A stretch of 35,762 nt of DNA, taken from contig DASYYE010000453.1 in assembly GCA_035946955.1 (NCBI GenBank), positions 1-35,762 of the forward strand, given 5' to 3'. The position numbers and the translations under genes are program-made. This stretch comes from DASYYE01 sp035946955. Lineage in GTDB: Bacteria; Actinomycetota; Actinomycetes; Streptosporangiales; Streptosporangiaceae. Numbering within the stretch: the first letter of the stretch is position 1; every line of letters starts with the position of its first letter. Below, piece by piece: positions 23,049 through 31,258 of the stretch. The notes beneath the pieces were generated by a model, which was given only the letters and a program-made list of their open reading frames with translations, was not told the origin of the DNA and did no database searches.

Positions 23049-24248
23049 TCACCGCTTTCCGGTGAATGGCCAGATGACGGGGCGGGGGAGCGGAGCGGGG
23101 TCAGGGAAGTGAGGAGGCCCGCTGAGGTCGAGGAAGTCGGTCAGCGGGCTGGCGGCCGCATCGCGCCGGGTCAGGGCCGGGAGGTTCCACTTGTGTTCGA
23201 TGGTGGCCAGGACCGATGTGTGGTCGTAGACAACGGATGAGACATGGCCGGGCTTGGCAAAGGGTGAGGCGGCCAGGCAGGGAACCCGGAACCCGTACCG
23301 GTCGTAGCCACCGGGCTCGTCAGGGGGCACGTGGATGTCCGGCGGTATGTCGTCGGGGGCTACGGCCACGGGCGGTGGCACGTGGTCGTAGAAGCCGCCG
23401 CCCTCATCCCAGACGATCACGAACAGCATCGTGGACCATTGCGGCCCGGCCGACGCCGCCTCGAAGAGGCTGGCGGTGAACGATTCCCCGATCTGGTCGT
23501 CCTGGTACTCCCCCTCGGATGCCGCGACGACTTCCGTGCTGAGCAGGGTCACCGGCGGCAGTCGGCCATCCCGGCAGTCGTCATAGAAGTCGGCGATGTC
23601 GTGGAGGTGGGCGTGGTAGCGCAGCAGGTTGCGTGGCCACAAAGCCACATCGGGGAGTTCCACGAAGTAGTTGGCCCAGCCGATGTTGTGGGCGTCGAGC
23701 AGGTCCCAGACCAGTCCGGTGGCTGGCGGACGCGCGAACGGGCTCGGGATGGTGGTGCTGACCAGGCCGGCCGTGGTAGCCGCCTGCAGGAACCGGCGGT
23801 TGGGGAATGTCTGGGCCAGGCACGAGGCGAAGTAACGGTCCCCTATTCCGTAGGCGCGGGCGAATCCGTAGTACCAGGGCAGGTCGCTTCCGTCGAAGTA
23901 CCCCATGGGCTCAGCGCTGTTGGTCGTGGTGACGAACCCGTCCATTGCACCACCATGCCACTGGCGGTGTGAGTCGTTCCACGTCTGGTTCAGGTGGAAC
24001 GACGAGTTGAACGGCACGCTGAGATGGTGGGCCCGGACTTGGCGCCCCTGAGAGTCCGGGTTGCTGTTGCGCGGCAGGCCGTCGGGGCCGAGGGTGAAAC
24101 CGTCCCCCCGCCCGAGCATGCCGAAGTAGTTGTCGTAGGAGTGGTTCTCCTTCATCAGCACGACGATGTGGTCGATCCCAGGCAGGCAGTCACTGCCCGC
24201 GGGGCGGTCGGGAAACGGCAGGGACCCGGGCTCACGTGCTTGCGCCAT
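23049..24248 (-). CDS. Phosphoesterase of the phospholipase C/acid phosphatase family
   Basis: A 399-residue protein of the alkaline-phosphatase-like phosphoesterase family (PF04185) that includes bacterial phospholipase C and AcpA. The N-terminal motif IDHIVVLMKENHSYDNYFGM (residues about 25-44) carries the metal-binding Glu and Asn; later come ADFYDDCRDGRLPPVTLLST and VIVWDEGGGFYDHVPPPVA, with further metal ligands (D, E, H), and SVVYDHTSVLATIEHKW. Unlike most phospholipases C of this family, no Tat or Sec signal precedes the first motif. The ATG at 24248 gives a compact N-terminus; a GTG at 24350 adds 34 residues (still without a clear signal). Substrate unknown. It is divergent from the LAL regulator. 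Confidence 0.87.
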   Translation of the reverse strand: MAQAREPGSLPFPDRPAGSDCLPGIDHIVVLMKENHSYDNYFGMLGRGDGFTLGPDGLPRNSNPDSQGRQVRAHHLSVPFNSSFHLNQTWNDSHRQWHGGAMDGFVTTTNSAEPMGYFDGSDLPWYYGFARAYGIGDRYFASCLAQTFPNRRFLQAATTAGLVSTTIPSPFARPPATGLVWDLLDAHNIGWANYFVELPDVALWPRNLLRYHAHLHDIADFYDDCRDGRLPPVTLLSTEVVAASEGEYQDDQIGESFTASLFEAASAGPQWSTMLFVIVWDEGGGFYDHVPPPVAVAPDDIPPDIHVPPDEPGGYDRYGFRVPCLAASPFAKPGHVSSVVYDHTSVLATIEHKWNLPALTRRDAAASPLTDFLDLSGPPHFPDPAPLPRPVIWPFTGKR

Positions 24249-24463
24249 ATACCAACCGTAGCCCGGCCGTCGCGCGGCAGCAGGTAGCTGCTGTCGCTGG
24301 GGCACTGCTGAGGGCGGAGGTCCCGGGATCGTGCCCGATCTGGCGGTCACTCGCGGCGAGTGAGGCGGCGGTTTCCGTGGCGCTGATGACGCCCATGGCC
24401 GCTAATCACCTCGCCCTGTATTCATAGGAAATCAGCGGGCTTAACCGTCCATACCCGCCCGCA

Positions 24464-24488
24464 CGGCCGAAAACTTACCTTTCGGCCG
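24464..24488. repeat. Hairpin with 9-base stem
   Basis: CGGCCGAAA (24464-24472) and TTTCGGCCG (24480-24488) pair perfectly around a 7-base loop. No T-run follows. It may be an operator or a leader hairpin of the regulator mRNA. Confidence 0.5.
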
Positions 24489-24509
24489 GGCTGGTGCCGG
24501 ATTAACAAA

Positions 24510-24561
24510 TCACCCAGGGTGAGACCCCGAGAGGGTGTTCCCGGTCACCCAGTTCGGGTAA
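24510..24561. promoter_or_regulatory. Palindrome TCACCCAGGGTGA and related half-sites, possible regulator binding site
   Basis: TCACCCAGGGTGA at 24510-24522 is a perfect palindrome around a central A. TCACCCAG recurs at 24545-24552 followed by GGGTAA at 24556-24561, a looser version of the same dyad 35 bases downstream. It lies in the shared region of two divergent genes, one being a DNA-binding regulator. Confidence 0.45.
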
Positions 24562-24676
24562 GGGGCACATTACTGGCACGTACTGCGTAGCCAGTCTGTC
24601 CGAGGTGCGCCGTCGGCGTGCCCAAGGAGGTGGTGCGCTGCCCAGGCAGTCGTTGTGTTCGGACAGGGAGTTGCAG

Positions 24677-27430
24677 ATGGTCAACAGCACGGGGATTAAC
24701 AGGCAGGGCCGGGAAGCGGCGTCGTCGAGGCCGCGCAGGAACCGTGCCCGGGATCCTATCCTGCAGTCCAAAATCACCGTGCCCAGCTTGCCTGCCTGGG
24801 CCGTGCCGCGGCCCCGCCTCGAAAGACGGATCGCGCAAGGTACTCATGGGCCCCTCACGTCGGTCACTGGGCCACCCGGAGCAGGCAAGACGCTCGCTGT
24901 CGCCTCGTGGGCAGCCGGGCGCGGCCCCAGGCCGGTCGCGTGGGTCACGCTCGACGGGTTCGACAACCGGCCCGAAGTGTTCTGGTCGTACGTAGTAGCG
25001 GCGCTGCGGCACGCCGGGGTGGCCATGAACCGTGCCGCCTCGTCGCGGGAGCCCGGGGAGATGGCCGGGCATGAATTCCTGCTCCACCTCGCTTCCGTAC
25101 TGGCAGACCACGACCCGCCAGTCACATTGGTCCTCGACGACTTTCATCTGCTGACCGATAGCGCGGTGCTTACCGACCTGGCATACGTGCTGAAAAATGC
25201 CCGGCCCGGCCTCCGGCTTGTGGTCGCGTCGCGGACAGACCCGCCGCTGCCGCTGCACCAATACCGGCTGACCGGGGATTTGACCGAGGTCCGGGCCGGC
25301 GACCTCGCCTTCAACATTTCCGAGGCCGCCTCGCTCATAGCCCAGCACGGCGTCACACTGCCCGCGGCCACACTGGAATACCTCACTGAAAGGGACGAGG
25401 GATGGGCCGCCGGACTGCGGATGGCGGCGATGTCAATGGCTGACCATCCCGACCCGGAAGAGTTCGTGAAGAACCTGATCGCGGAGGACAGCGCGGTAGC
25501 CGGGTACCTCGTGGAGGAGGTGCTCAACGCGCAGACGGCCGATGTCCAGGACCTGCTGCTGTGCACGAGCGTCCTCGAACGGGTGAACGCCGGTATCGCG
25601 GGCGTGCTTGTCGGCCGCGGCGAGGTGGCTGGCACGCTGGATGCGCTGGCCCGGGGAAACTCATTCGTACAGCCCGCCGGGGACGGCTGGTACCGATTCC
25701 ATTCACTGTTCCGCGGTGTCCTGCGCCTGAAGCTGCAGCGCGAGAGGCCCGAAGCCGTGGCAGGCCTGCATCGCAAGGCCGCGCGCTGGTATCAGCGGGA
25801 CGGAATGCTTGCCGAGGCTGTCCACTACGCGGCGAAGGCCGGGGACTGGCCGCTCGTGGCAGCCATCATCGTGGATGAGCTCGCCATCGGGCAGCTCATG
25901 GGCACGGGCCATGGTGATCTGCCGGCGGACGGGTTCCGGGTGGTCCCCGACAGCGACACCCCGCCGCAGTTCCTGCTGGCCGCGGCCGCCGTCGCGGTGT
26001 CCGATTCAGGAGACCAGGCGGCCGAGGCCCTGTTGCGGGCCGCGGAGGAAGGCCTCGGGCCGCTTCCCGAGGACCGGGACGTCCTCTCCCAGTTCGCGGC
26101 CTGCACGATCCGGGCCGCCATGGCGTTGCGCCGCGGCAGCCTCGAGGCACTGGACAGCGCAACGGCCACAGCCGAGCGGCTACTGGACAAGATGCCGCAG
26201 CCGCTGCTGGTACGGCACCCGCACGCGGTCGCGCAGGTCCTGTCCGGCCGGGCTGCCGTCGAGCTCTGGTCCGGGAACCCCGGCCGGGCGGCCAGCCTTT
26301 TCGGCCGGGCGGCGCAACTGCTCGACGATGAGATCCATGACCTCGACCCCGGTCGCCCAGAGGTGCTCGCCCGTCGCAGCGAACTAGCTGCCTGCCGCGG
26401 GTACCTAGCCCTGACCGAAGCCTTGCGGGGGCGGCTGAACTCGGCCGCGGAGATCGCCGGTTCCAGTATCCCGCTGCCGGGCAACGGCCGGGGGAGACAG
26501 CCGGATCCCGCGTCGCGGCTGGCTCTAGCGTTCGTCTGCCTGGAACATGGCGAGCTGAGCGCGTCCCGGGCCCGGCTCAAGGTGGCCGACACGGCACTTG
26601 ATGCCCATCCTGACAGGCTGGCCAGTGCTGTCGGCTGCCTGGTCGCGGCGCGGTGCAGCCTCGCCGAAGGCCGGACGCGCACCGTCCTGGAAACGATCGA
26701 GCACGCCCGCCGTGGCCGGCCGCTGCCACCATTGCTCGACCGCATGCTGGCGCTCACCGAATCGCAGGCTCATGCGGCCTCCGGCGATGGCCAGGCGGCC
26801 CTGGACGCGGCACGCCGGGTCGGGTCTCAGTCCGCCCTGGAGACGAGGATCGCGCTCAGCCGCGCCTGGCTGGCGGTCGGCGACGTCGGGACGGCGCGCA
26901 CCACACTGGCGGCGGTGCTGGAGACTCCGGACGGCGAGGTGCCCGAGCGGGTCCGGCTGGAGGCATGGCTCGCCGATGCGCTGCTCAGCTTCCGCAGCGG
27001 TGACGAGGCGCGCGGTCGCAGGTCGCTCGAGCAGGCGCTCCGCCTGGGCGAGGTGGAGAAACGCCGGCTCCCGTTCGCCGTGGAGCGGAGCTGGATGCGG
27101 CCTGCGCTGATGCGCCATCCCGAGCTTGCCAGTGCGCACCGCCGGCTGCTCGGGCCCAGGCTCGTGGCGCTGGGTGCCGTGCCGGCACCGCGGGACACAC
27201 CTGGCGACGCTGCTCCGGTGATCGTCGAGCAGCTCAGCAGCAGAGAACGAGACGTGCTGCGCCATGTGGGGGAGATGCTCGACACGGCGGACATCGCGGC
27301 GGCAATGCATATCTCGGTCAACACGGTCAAGACGCACCTGAAGAGCATCTTCCGCAAACTGGGGGCAGCCGACCGCCGCGAGGCGGTCCGCGTGGCCAGG
27401 CAACTCGACCTGCTCTTACTGTCACTGTGA
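24677..27430 (+). CDS. LAL/MalT-like ATP-binding LuxR-family transcriptional regulator
   Basis: A 917-residue regulator with three parts. Residues 65-72 (GPPGAGKT) are Walker A and VTLVLDDFHLL is Walker B of the STAND-type ATPase; the domain includes SRTDPPLPLHQYRLTGDLTE and EGWAAGLRMAAMS, as in MalT. The middle, about 370-850, is built of helical TPR-like repeats that bind ligand. Residues about 853-917 form the LuxR DNA-binding domain: SSRERDVLRHV, then ISVNTVKTHLKSIFRKLGA. The ATG at 24677 follows GGGAG at 24666-24670 by 6 bases; an upstream in-frame GTG at 24605 is less likely. Such regulators activate genes in response to a small molecule; targets could include the divergent phosphoesterase. 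It ends 9 bases inside the convergent GAP gene. Confidence 0.9.
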   Translation: MVNSTGINRQGREAASSRPRRNRARDPILQSKITVPSLPAWAVPRPRLERRIAQGTHGPLTSVTGPPGAGKTLAVASWAAGRGPRPVAWVTLDGFDNRPEVFWSYVVAALRHAGVAMNRAASSREPGEMAGHEFLLHLASVLADHDPPVTLVLDDFHLLTDSAVLTDLAYVLKNARPGLRLVVASRTDPPLPLHQYRLTGDLTEVRAGDLAFNISEAASLIAQHGVTLPAATLEYLTERDEGWAAGLRMAAMSMADHPDPEEFVKNLIAEDSAVAGYLVEEVLNAQTADVQDLLLCTSVLERVNAGIAGVLVGRGEVAGTLDALARGNSFVQPAGDGWYRFHSLFRGVLRLKLQRERPEAVAGLHRKAARWYQRDGMLAEAVHYAAKAGDWPLVAAIIVDELAIGQLMGTGHGDLPADGFRVVPDSDTPPQFLLAAAAVAVSDSGDQAAEALLRAAEEGLGPLPEDRDVLSQFAACTIRAAMALRRGSLEALDSATATAERLLDKMPQPLLVRHPHAVAQVLSGRAAVELWSGNPGRAASLFGRAAQLLDDEIHDLDPGRPEVLARRSELAACRGYLALTEALRGRLNSAAEIAGSSIPLPGNGRGRQPDPASRLALAFVCLEHGELSASRARLKVADTALDAHPDRLASAVGCLVAARCSLAEGRTRTVLETIEHARRGRPLPPLLDRMLALTESQAHAASGDGQAALDAARRVGSQSALETRIALSRAWLAVGDVGTARTTLAAVLETPDGEVPERVRLEAWLADALLSFRSGDEARGRRSLEQALRLGEVEKRRLPFAVERSWMRPALMRHPELASAHRRLLGPRLVALGAVPAPRDTPGDAAPVIVEQLSSRERDVLRHVGEMLDTADIAAAMHISVNTVKTHLKSIFRKLGAADRREAVRVARQLDLLLLSL

Positions 27431-28144
27431 GCGGGGTGGGCCCGCGCATCCGCTCGCAAGGGGGGTGGACCCTGGGCCAGTTGTTAACCGCAGCAGGCCG
27501 GTCAGCCCGTTGACGGTCAGGACCGTCCCCACAGACACCGCCACGATGGCCAGGAGAGCCCGCCCGTGTCTGCGCAGCCAGCCATTGACCGAGGTCAGCA
27601 TGCGAGAGGTCCAGCCCGGAGCGGCCAGATGCGCCAGGATGGGCAGCCAGACCAGCGCGACGTTGAGGACGACCACGATGACCAGGGCCAGGGCGCTGAG
27701 CTCGATACTGGCCCGTGCCGTGGCGACGGCCTGCACCGCGGCGATGAACGTTGCGGATGGGGCGAACACCAGGAGACCGACAATGAACGCGGTCCCCGGC
27801 GACGGACTGGCGATCATGCGTGACACGATGCTCTTGTTCGGCTTGGCCGGGTCGGGCGGCTTCGGCTTCCTGGCCGTGATGACCGCGCCCATGGCCAGGG
27901 CAAGGACGCCGAGGCCGAGCCGGAGGCCGTAACGGGGCGCATGCTCGCCCGGGCGGGCAAGGCCCCCGGAACGCAGTGCCGCGAACACGGTCACTCCCGT
28001 GACGATGCTCATCAGCACCGCGCCAGCCAGGTAATAACCGCCGATTCGCCGGGGCTGGGCCGACCCTAGGTACACGGCCACCACCAGCAGCGCCGGCGGC
28101 GACAGGGCGGCCAGCACCGCGAGCCCCGCTGCCTGGGCCAGCAT
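27422..28144 (-). CDS. GAP-family six-helix membrane protein (LysE-like)
   Basis: A 240-residue membrane protein with six helices of the GAP family (sulfolipid-1-addressing protein, Sap), known from mycobacteria where members help move lipids to the surface. The first helix LAALSPPALLVVAVYLGS, with the proline pair, is typical of LysE-like transporters, and the loop ARKPKPPDPAKPNKSIVSRM after the third helix is basic. It starts TGATG-overlapped with the DUF2252 stop, so the two are coupled. The C-terminal tail overlaps the convergent LAL regulator by 9 bases. The substrate is unknown. Confidence 0.8.
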   Translation of the reverse strand: MLAQAAGLAVLAALSPPALLVVAVYLGSAQPRRIGGYYLAGAVLMSIVTGVTVFAALRSGGLARPGEHAPRYGLRLGLGVLALAMGAVITARKPKPPDPAKPNKSIVSRMIASPSPGTAFIVGLLVFAPSATFIAAVQAVATARASIELSALALVIVVVLNVALVWLPILAHLAAPGWTSRMLTSVNGWLRRHGRALLAIVAVSVGTVLTVNGLTGLLRLTTGPGSTPLASGCAGPPRSQ

Positions 28145-29619
28145 CAGACGCCCTCCAGCGCCTCCAGCCTTCCTGACCGGACCGCCGCCGCGAACCGCTC
28201 ATGGTCCTGCTCGTTGAGGTCCGCGTAGAGATACGAGAACTCGGCGATGGACCGGTCGAACGTGTCGGTCTGGCCGAGGTACGCGGCGATGGCGACCGGG
28301 TCGCCGGACCGGGCATGTGCCCTGGCCAGGGTCCGTCCGCAGATGCCCGCGTAAAAGCACAGCCCACTCGGGACCATGGACTCGACCACGACCGAGCCCT
28401 TCATGTCGCGAAGCTGGCGCCAGTAGTAGTGGCGGCGTGCGTCCAGCCCTGTGGTCCAGCCGAGGAAGATGTCGCTGGCCGCCTGCATCATCCGCTGGCC
28501 CCACACCACGCGCTCGCCGTGCTGGGCGTACCGGCTGGCGCCCAGGTTCTCTTCCAGCACCGAGGCCGTGGCCTCCTTGACCTGGAGGAAGAGTGGGTCG
28601 CCGGTGTCCCGGCCCTGGAGCAGGGCGATGAAGGCTCTCGTGCCGACGCTGCCGACACCCACGACCTTGCGTGCGGTGTCCACGATCTCGAAGCGCTCCA
28701 GCAGCTGGCGCCTGTCGTCCGGCAACGTGGCCCGGTAGGCGCGGAACTGATCGCGGACCCCGCGGGCCGCCTCTTCGGCTGACAGGCCATACCTGCCCCG
28801 CAGGTCACGCTCGGGAATGATGATTGGTGGCTGGCTGATAATCCGGTACTTGCCGTCCACGACCTCACCGAGCTTCGACAGCGCCTGCAGGCTGTCACGG
28901 GTGCGCGCCTTCAGGCGGGTCTTGTCAGCCACCTTGGTCGCTTTTTTTGGCAGCTTCGAGTCCTTCTGGGCCTTCCCCTTCTTCCCGTCGCCAGTCTTGC
29001 GCGCCTCGGTCTCGGCCGCCTGGACCGCCTCCATGACCTGGTCCTCGTCCAGGCGGGCATACCAGACGTCCATCGTCCGCATCCCCGCGTAGGCGGTCAT
29101 CGCCTCCCGGTATGCCGCTACCGACGCGAGCGCCGGCTCCCAGGTATCGGCTTTGGAAAACCCGTTGTTGCGGGCTGCGATGGTGAAGCTGGCCGCCATC
29201 CGCTTCACGTCGTACTCGAACGGCCCCGGCAGCGTCTCGTCGAAGTCGTTCAGGTCGAACAGGAGTATCCGTTCGGGTGAAGCGAACAGGCCGAAATTCG
29301 ACAGGTGCGCGTCACCGCACAGCTGGACGTCCAGCCCGGCTACTGGTGTGTCCCGCAGATCCGTGGCCATGACCTTGGCCGCGCCACGGTAGAAGGTGAA
29401 CGGCGAGACCAGCATCCGGCCGTGGCGGACGGGCACGAGATCAGGCTCACGGGTCAGGTTCTGCGCTTCCAGCAGGGCGACCGGATCAGGCCGGTCCCCG
29501 GAGGGCTTCCACTCCGAATGGACGGAGGGAGGCGTGCGGCTGGCCGCTTCGCGCCCCCTCGCTTCCCGCTCACCCAGACTCGGGAGCCCTGCCGAGACTG
29601 CCTCCGAATTCCGCTGCAT
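28144..29619 (-). CDS. DUF2252 family protein (kinase-like fold)
   Basis: A 491-residue protein of DUF2252, function unknown. It resembles phosphotransferases of the APH type: residues 102-110 read GDAHLSNFG (like the HGD-x-H-x-x-N catalytic loop) and 121-128 FDLNDFDE (like the metal-binding DFD). The earlier SPFTFYRGAA is also conserved. Residues about 208-243 are an unusually lysine-rich linker (KKGKAQKDSKLPKKATK). The ATG at 29619 was chosen because family members begin near here; the open frame extends 37 codons further, into the space in front of the divergent exporter, without a ribosome binding site. Its stop overlaps the GAP gene start. Confidence 0.85.
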   Translation of the reverse strand: MQRNSEAVSAGLPSLGEREARGREAASRTPPSVHSEWKPSGDRPDPVALLEAQNLTREPDLVPVRHGRMLVSPFTFYRGAAKVMATDLRDTPVAGLDVQLCGDAHLSNFGLFASPERILLFDLNDFDETLPGPFEYDVKRMAASFTIAARNNGFSKADTWEPALASVAAYREAMTAYAGMRTMDVWYARLDEDQVMEAVQAAETEARKTGDGKKGKAQKDSKLPKKATKVADKTRLKARTRDSLQALSKLGEVVDGKYRIISQPPIIIPERDLRGRYGLSAEEAARGVRDQFRAYRATLPDDRRQLLERFEIVDTARKVVGVGSVGTRAFIALLQGRDTGDPLFLQVKEATASVLEENLGASRYAQHGERVVWGQRMMQAASDIFLGWTTGLDARRHYYWRQLRDMKGSVVVESMVPSGLCFYAGICGRTLARAHARSGDPVAIAAYLGQTDTFDRSIAEFSYLYADLNEQDHERFAAAVRSGRLEALEGV

Positions 29620-29707
29620 CGTCACAGGATTTACGCTGCGGCCCTGGCTGCACATCACCCCTGGTGGGGGAGGCCGTTTGGCTCCTGCACCGGTTTCACT
29701 CCCTGCT

Positions 29708-31258
29708 ATGACTGACACGACGCTGGCCAAGGCGACTACCGGGGCAACGGCAATGATCCTGCCGCTGGCACTGGCTCAGTTCATCGCCAGCTACGCCGCC
29801 ACCAACATGAACGTGGCGATCAGTTCCGTCGCCAAGGATCTGGGCACGACCGTGGCCGGGGTCCAGACCGCGATCACGCTGTTCACGCTGACGATGGCGG
29901 CGCTGATGATCCCGGGCAGCAAGCTGACCGACATCTGGGGCCGCAAACGGTGCTTCGTCGCCGGGCTGATCGTGTACGGCGTCGGAGGGCTGCTGGCCGT
30001 GCTGTCGCAGGCGCTCCCGCTGCTGGTGGTGGGGTACTCGCTCCTCGAGGGTGTGGGCTCGGCGCTGATGATCCCGCCCATCTACATCCTGATCACCGTG
30101 GCATTCCCGGACGTGAGGTCGCGGGCGCGGTACTTCGGGGTGGTCAGCGGCGCTGGCGGCCTGGGAGCAGCGGCCGGGCCGCTGATCGGTGGCCTGGTCA
30201 CCAGTGCCATCAGCTGGCGGGCGTCGTTCGGTCTGCAGGTTCTGGTGGTGGTCTGGATCGCCCTGCTCGCCCGCAAGATCGTCGAACCGGCCACATCCGG
30301 GTCCCGGCCAGGGTTTGACTTCACTGGGGCGGTGCTGTCCGCCGCTGGGCTCTTCTTCCTCGTGCTCGGGCTGCTCCAGTCCAGGACATACGGCTTTCTC
30401 GTGTCGCGGACGGACTTCAAGGTCGGGCACACGGTGGTGATCCCAACGGGGTCGATATCGCCGGTGTGGGTGTTCGTGGCTATCGGTGTGGCCTTCCTGG
30501 CCTGGTTCTTCCTGCACGTCCGGTCGGCGGAGCGCAAGGGCCGCGACGTGCTGCTGCCACTGCGGCTGTTCCGCAACAAGACCTCCAACCTGGGGCTGGG
30601 AACCCAGACGATCCAGTGGCTGATCTTGCAGGGATCATTCTTCGCGCTCTCGGTCTACCTCCAGGAGGTCGACCACTACGACGCGGTCCAGACCGGCCTG
30701 ATGCTCACCCCGGCCACCGTTGGGATCCTGGCCGCCTCCGCAGGGGCCGACAGGTTCGCCCGGCGGCACTCGCAACGATGGCTGATCATCGTGGGCTTCC
30801 TGATCACCGCCCTCGGCATGCTCGCATTGCTGGCCCTGGTCAGGGCACATTCGGGCATCGTCACCTGGATACCCGGGCTGCTGCTGTTCGGCGCCGGTGT
30901 CGGAGTCATGCTGACCTCGTCGGTCAACGTGGTCCAGTCCAGCTTCCCCGGCCCGGAGCAGGGCGAAATCTCCGGCCTGTCCCGCAGCGTCTCCAACCTG
31001 GGCTCCTCATTCGGCACCGCGCTGGTGGGCTCCGTCCTGGTCGCCGTCACGATGCCCGCTGGTCACCCGTTCGCCGTTGCCCTGACCGTCATGCTGGTCT
31101 TCGCCCTGATCGGGCTCGTCATCTCGGTACTCATTCCCCGTGTTCCAGTCACTCCCGAGCCAGGTGTTCCGGTCACTCCAGGGCGAGCAGATGACACTGC
31201 CACGGCCCCAGGGCAACGAACAGGCCCGGGCCGGCCAGTTCCCCGCCGTCGCGGGTGA
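29708..31258 (+). CDS. MFS drug exporter, 14-helix DHA2 (EmrB/QacA) type
   Basis: A 516-residue proton-driven exporter. Motif A is GSKLTDIWGRKRC between helices 2 and 3, and motif C, the antiporter signature, is GAGGLGAAAGPLIGGL in helix 5. It begins ILPLALAQFIASYAATNMNV, the usual helix 1 of the family, and has the central pair of extra helices. The C-terminal tail is disordered and Pro/Thr-rich, with the small repeat VPVTPEPGVPVTPG. The ATG at 29708 has no close ribosome binding site. It is divergent from DUF2252 (88 bases) and its last 86 bases overlap the convergent GH13 gene, so the tail is coded on both strands. Confidence 0.9.
   Translation: MTDTTLAKATTGATAMILPLALAQFIASYAATNMNVAISSVAKDLGTTVAGVQTAITLFTLTMAALMIPGSKLTDIWGRKRCFVAGLIVYGVGGLLAVLSQALPLLVVGYSLLEGVGSALMIPPIYILITVAFPDVRSRARYFGVVSGAGGLGAAAGPLIGGLVTSAISWRASFGLQVLVVVWIALLARKIVEPATSGSRPGFDFTGAVLSAAGLFFLVLGLLQSRTYGFLVSRTDFKVGHTVVIPTGSISPVWVFVAIGVAFLAWFFLHVRSAERKGRDVLLPLRLFRNKTSNLGLGTQTIQWLILQGSFFALSVYLQEVDHYDAVQTGLMLTPATVGILAASAGADRFARRHSQRWLIIVGFLITALGMLALLALVRAHSGIVTWIPGLLLFGAGVGVMLTSSVNVVQSSFPGPEQGEISGLSRSVSNLGSSFGTALVGSVLVAVTMPAGHPFAVALTVMLVFALIGLVISVLIPRVPVTPEPGVPVTPGRADDTATAPGQRTGPGRPVPRRRG

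Larger units (their letters stand above)
24249..24676. other. Divergent control region with palindromes
   Basis: About 430 bases between the phosphoesterase and the LAL regulator, with no clear gene. It holds a hairpin (24464-24488), a perfect palindrome and repeated half-sites (24510-24561), and AAGGAGG at 24624-24630, which is a perfect ribosome binding site with no ordinary start at the right distance (CTG at 24638 would fit the frame of the regulator). Confidence 0.55.

Noticed and set aside
31142..31180. Direct repeat GTTCC(A/G)GTCACTCC
   Set aside because: It only encodes the repeated VPVTP in the disordered tail of the MFS exporter, so it is not treated as a separate element.
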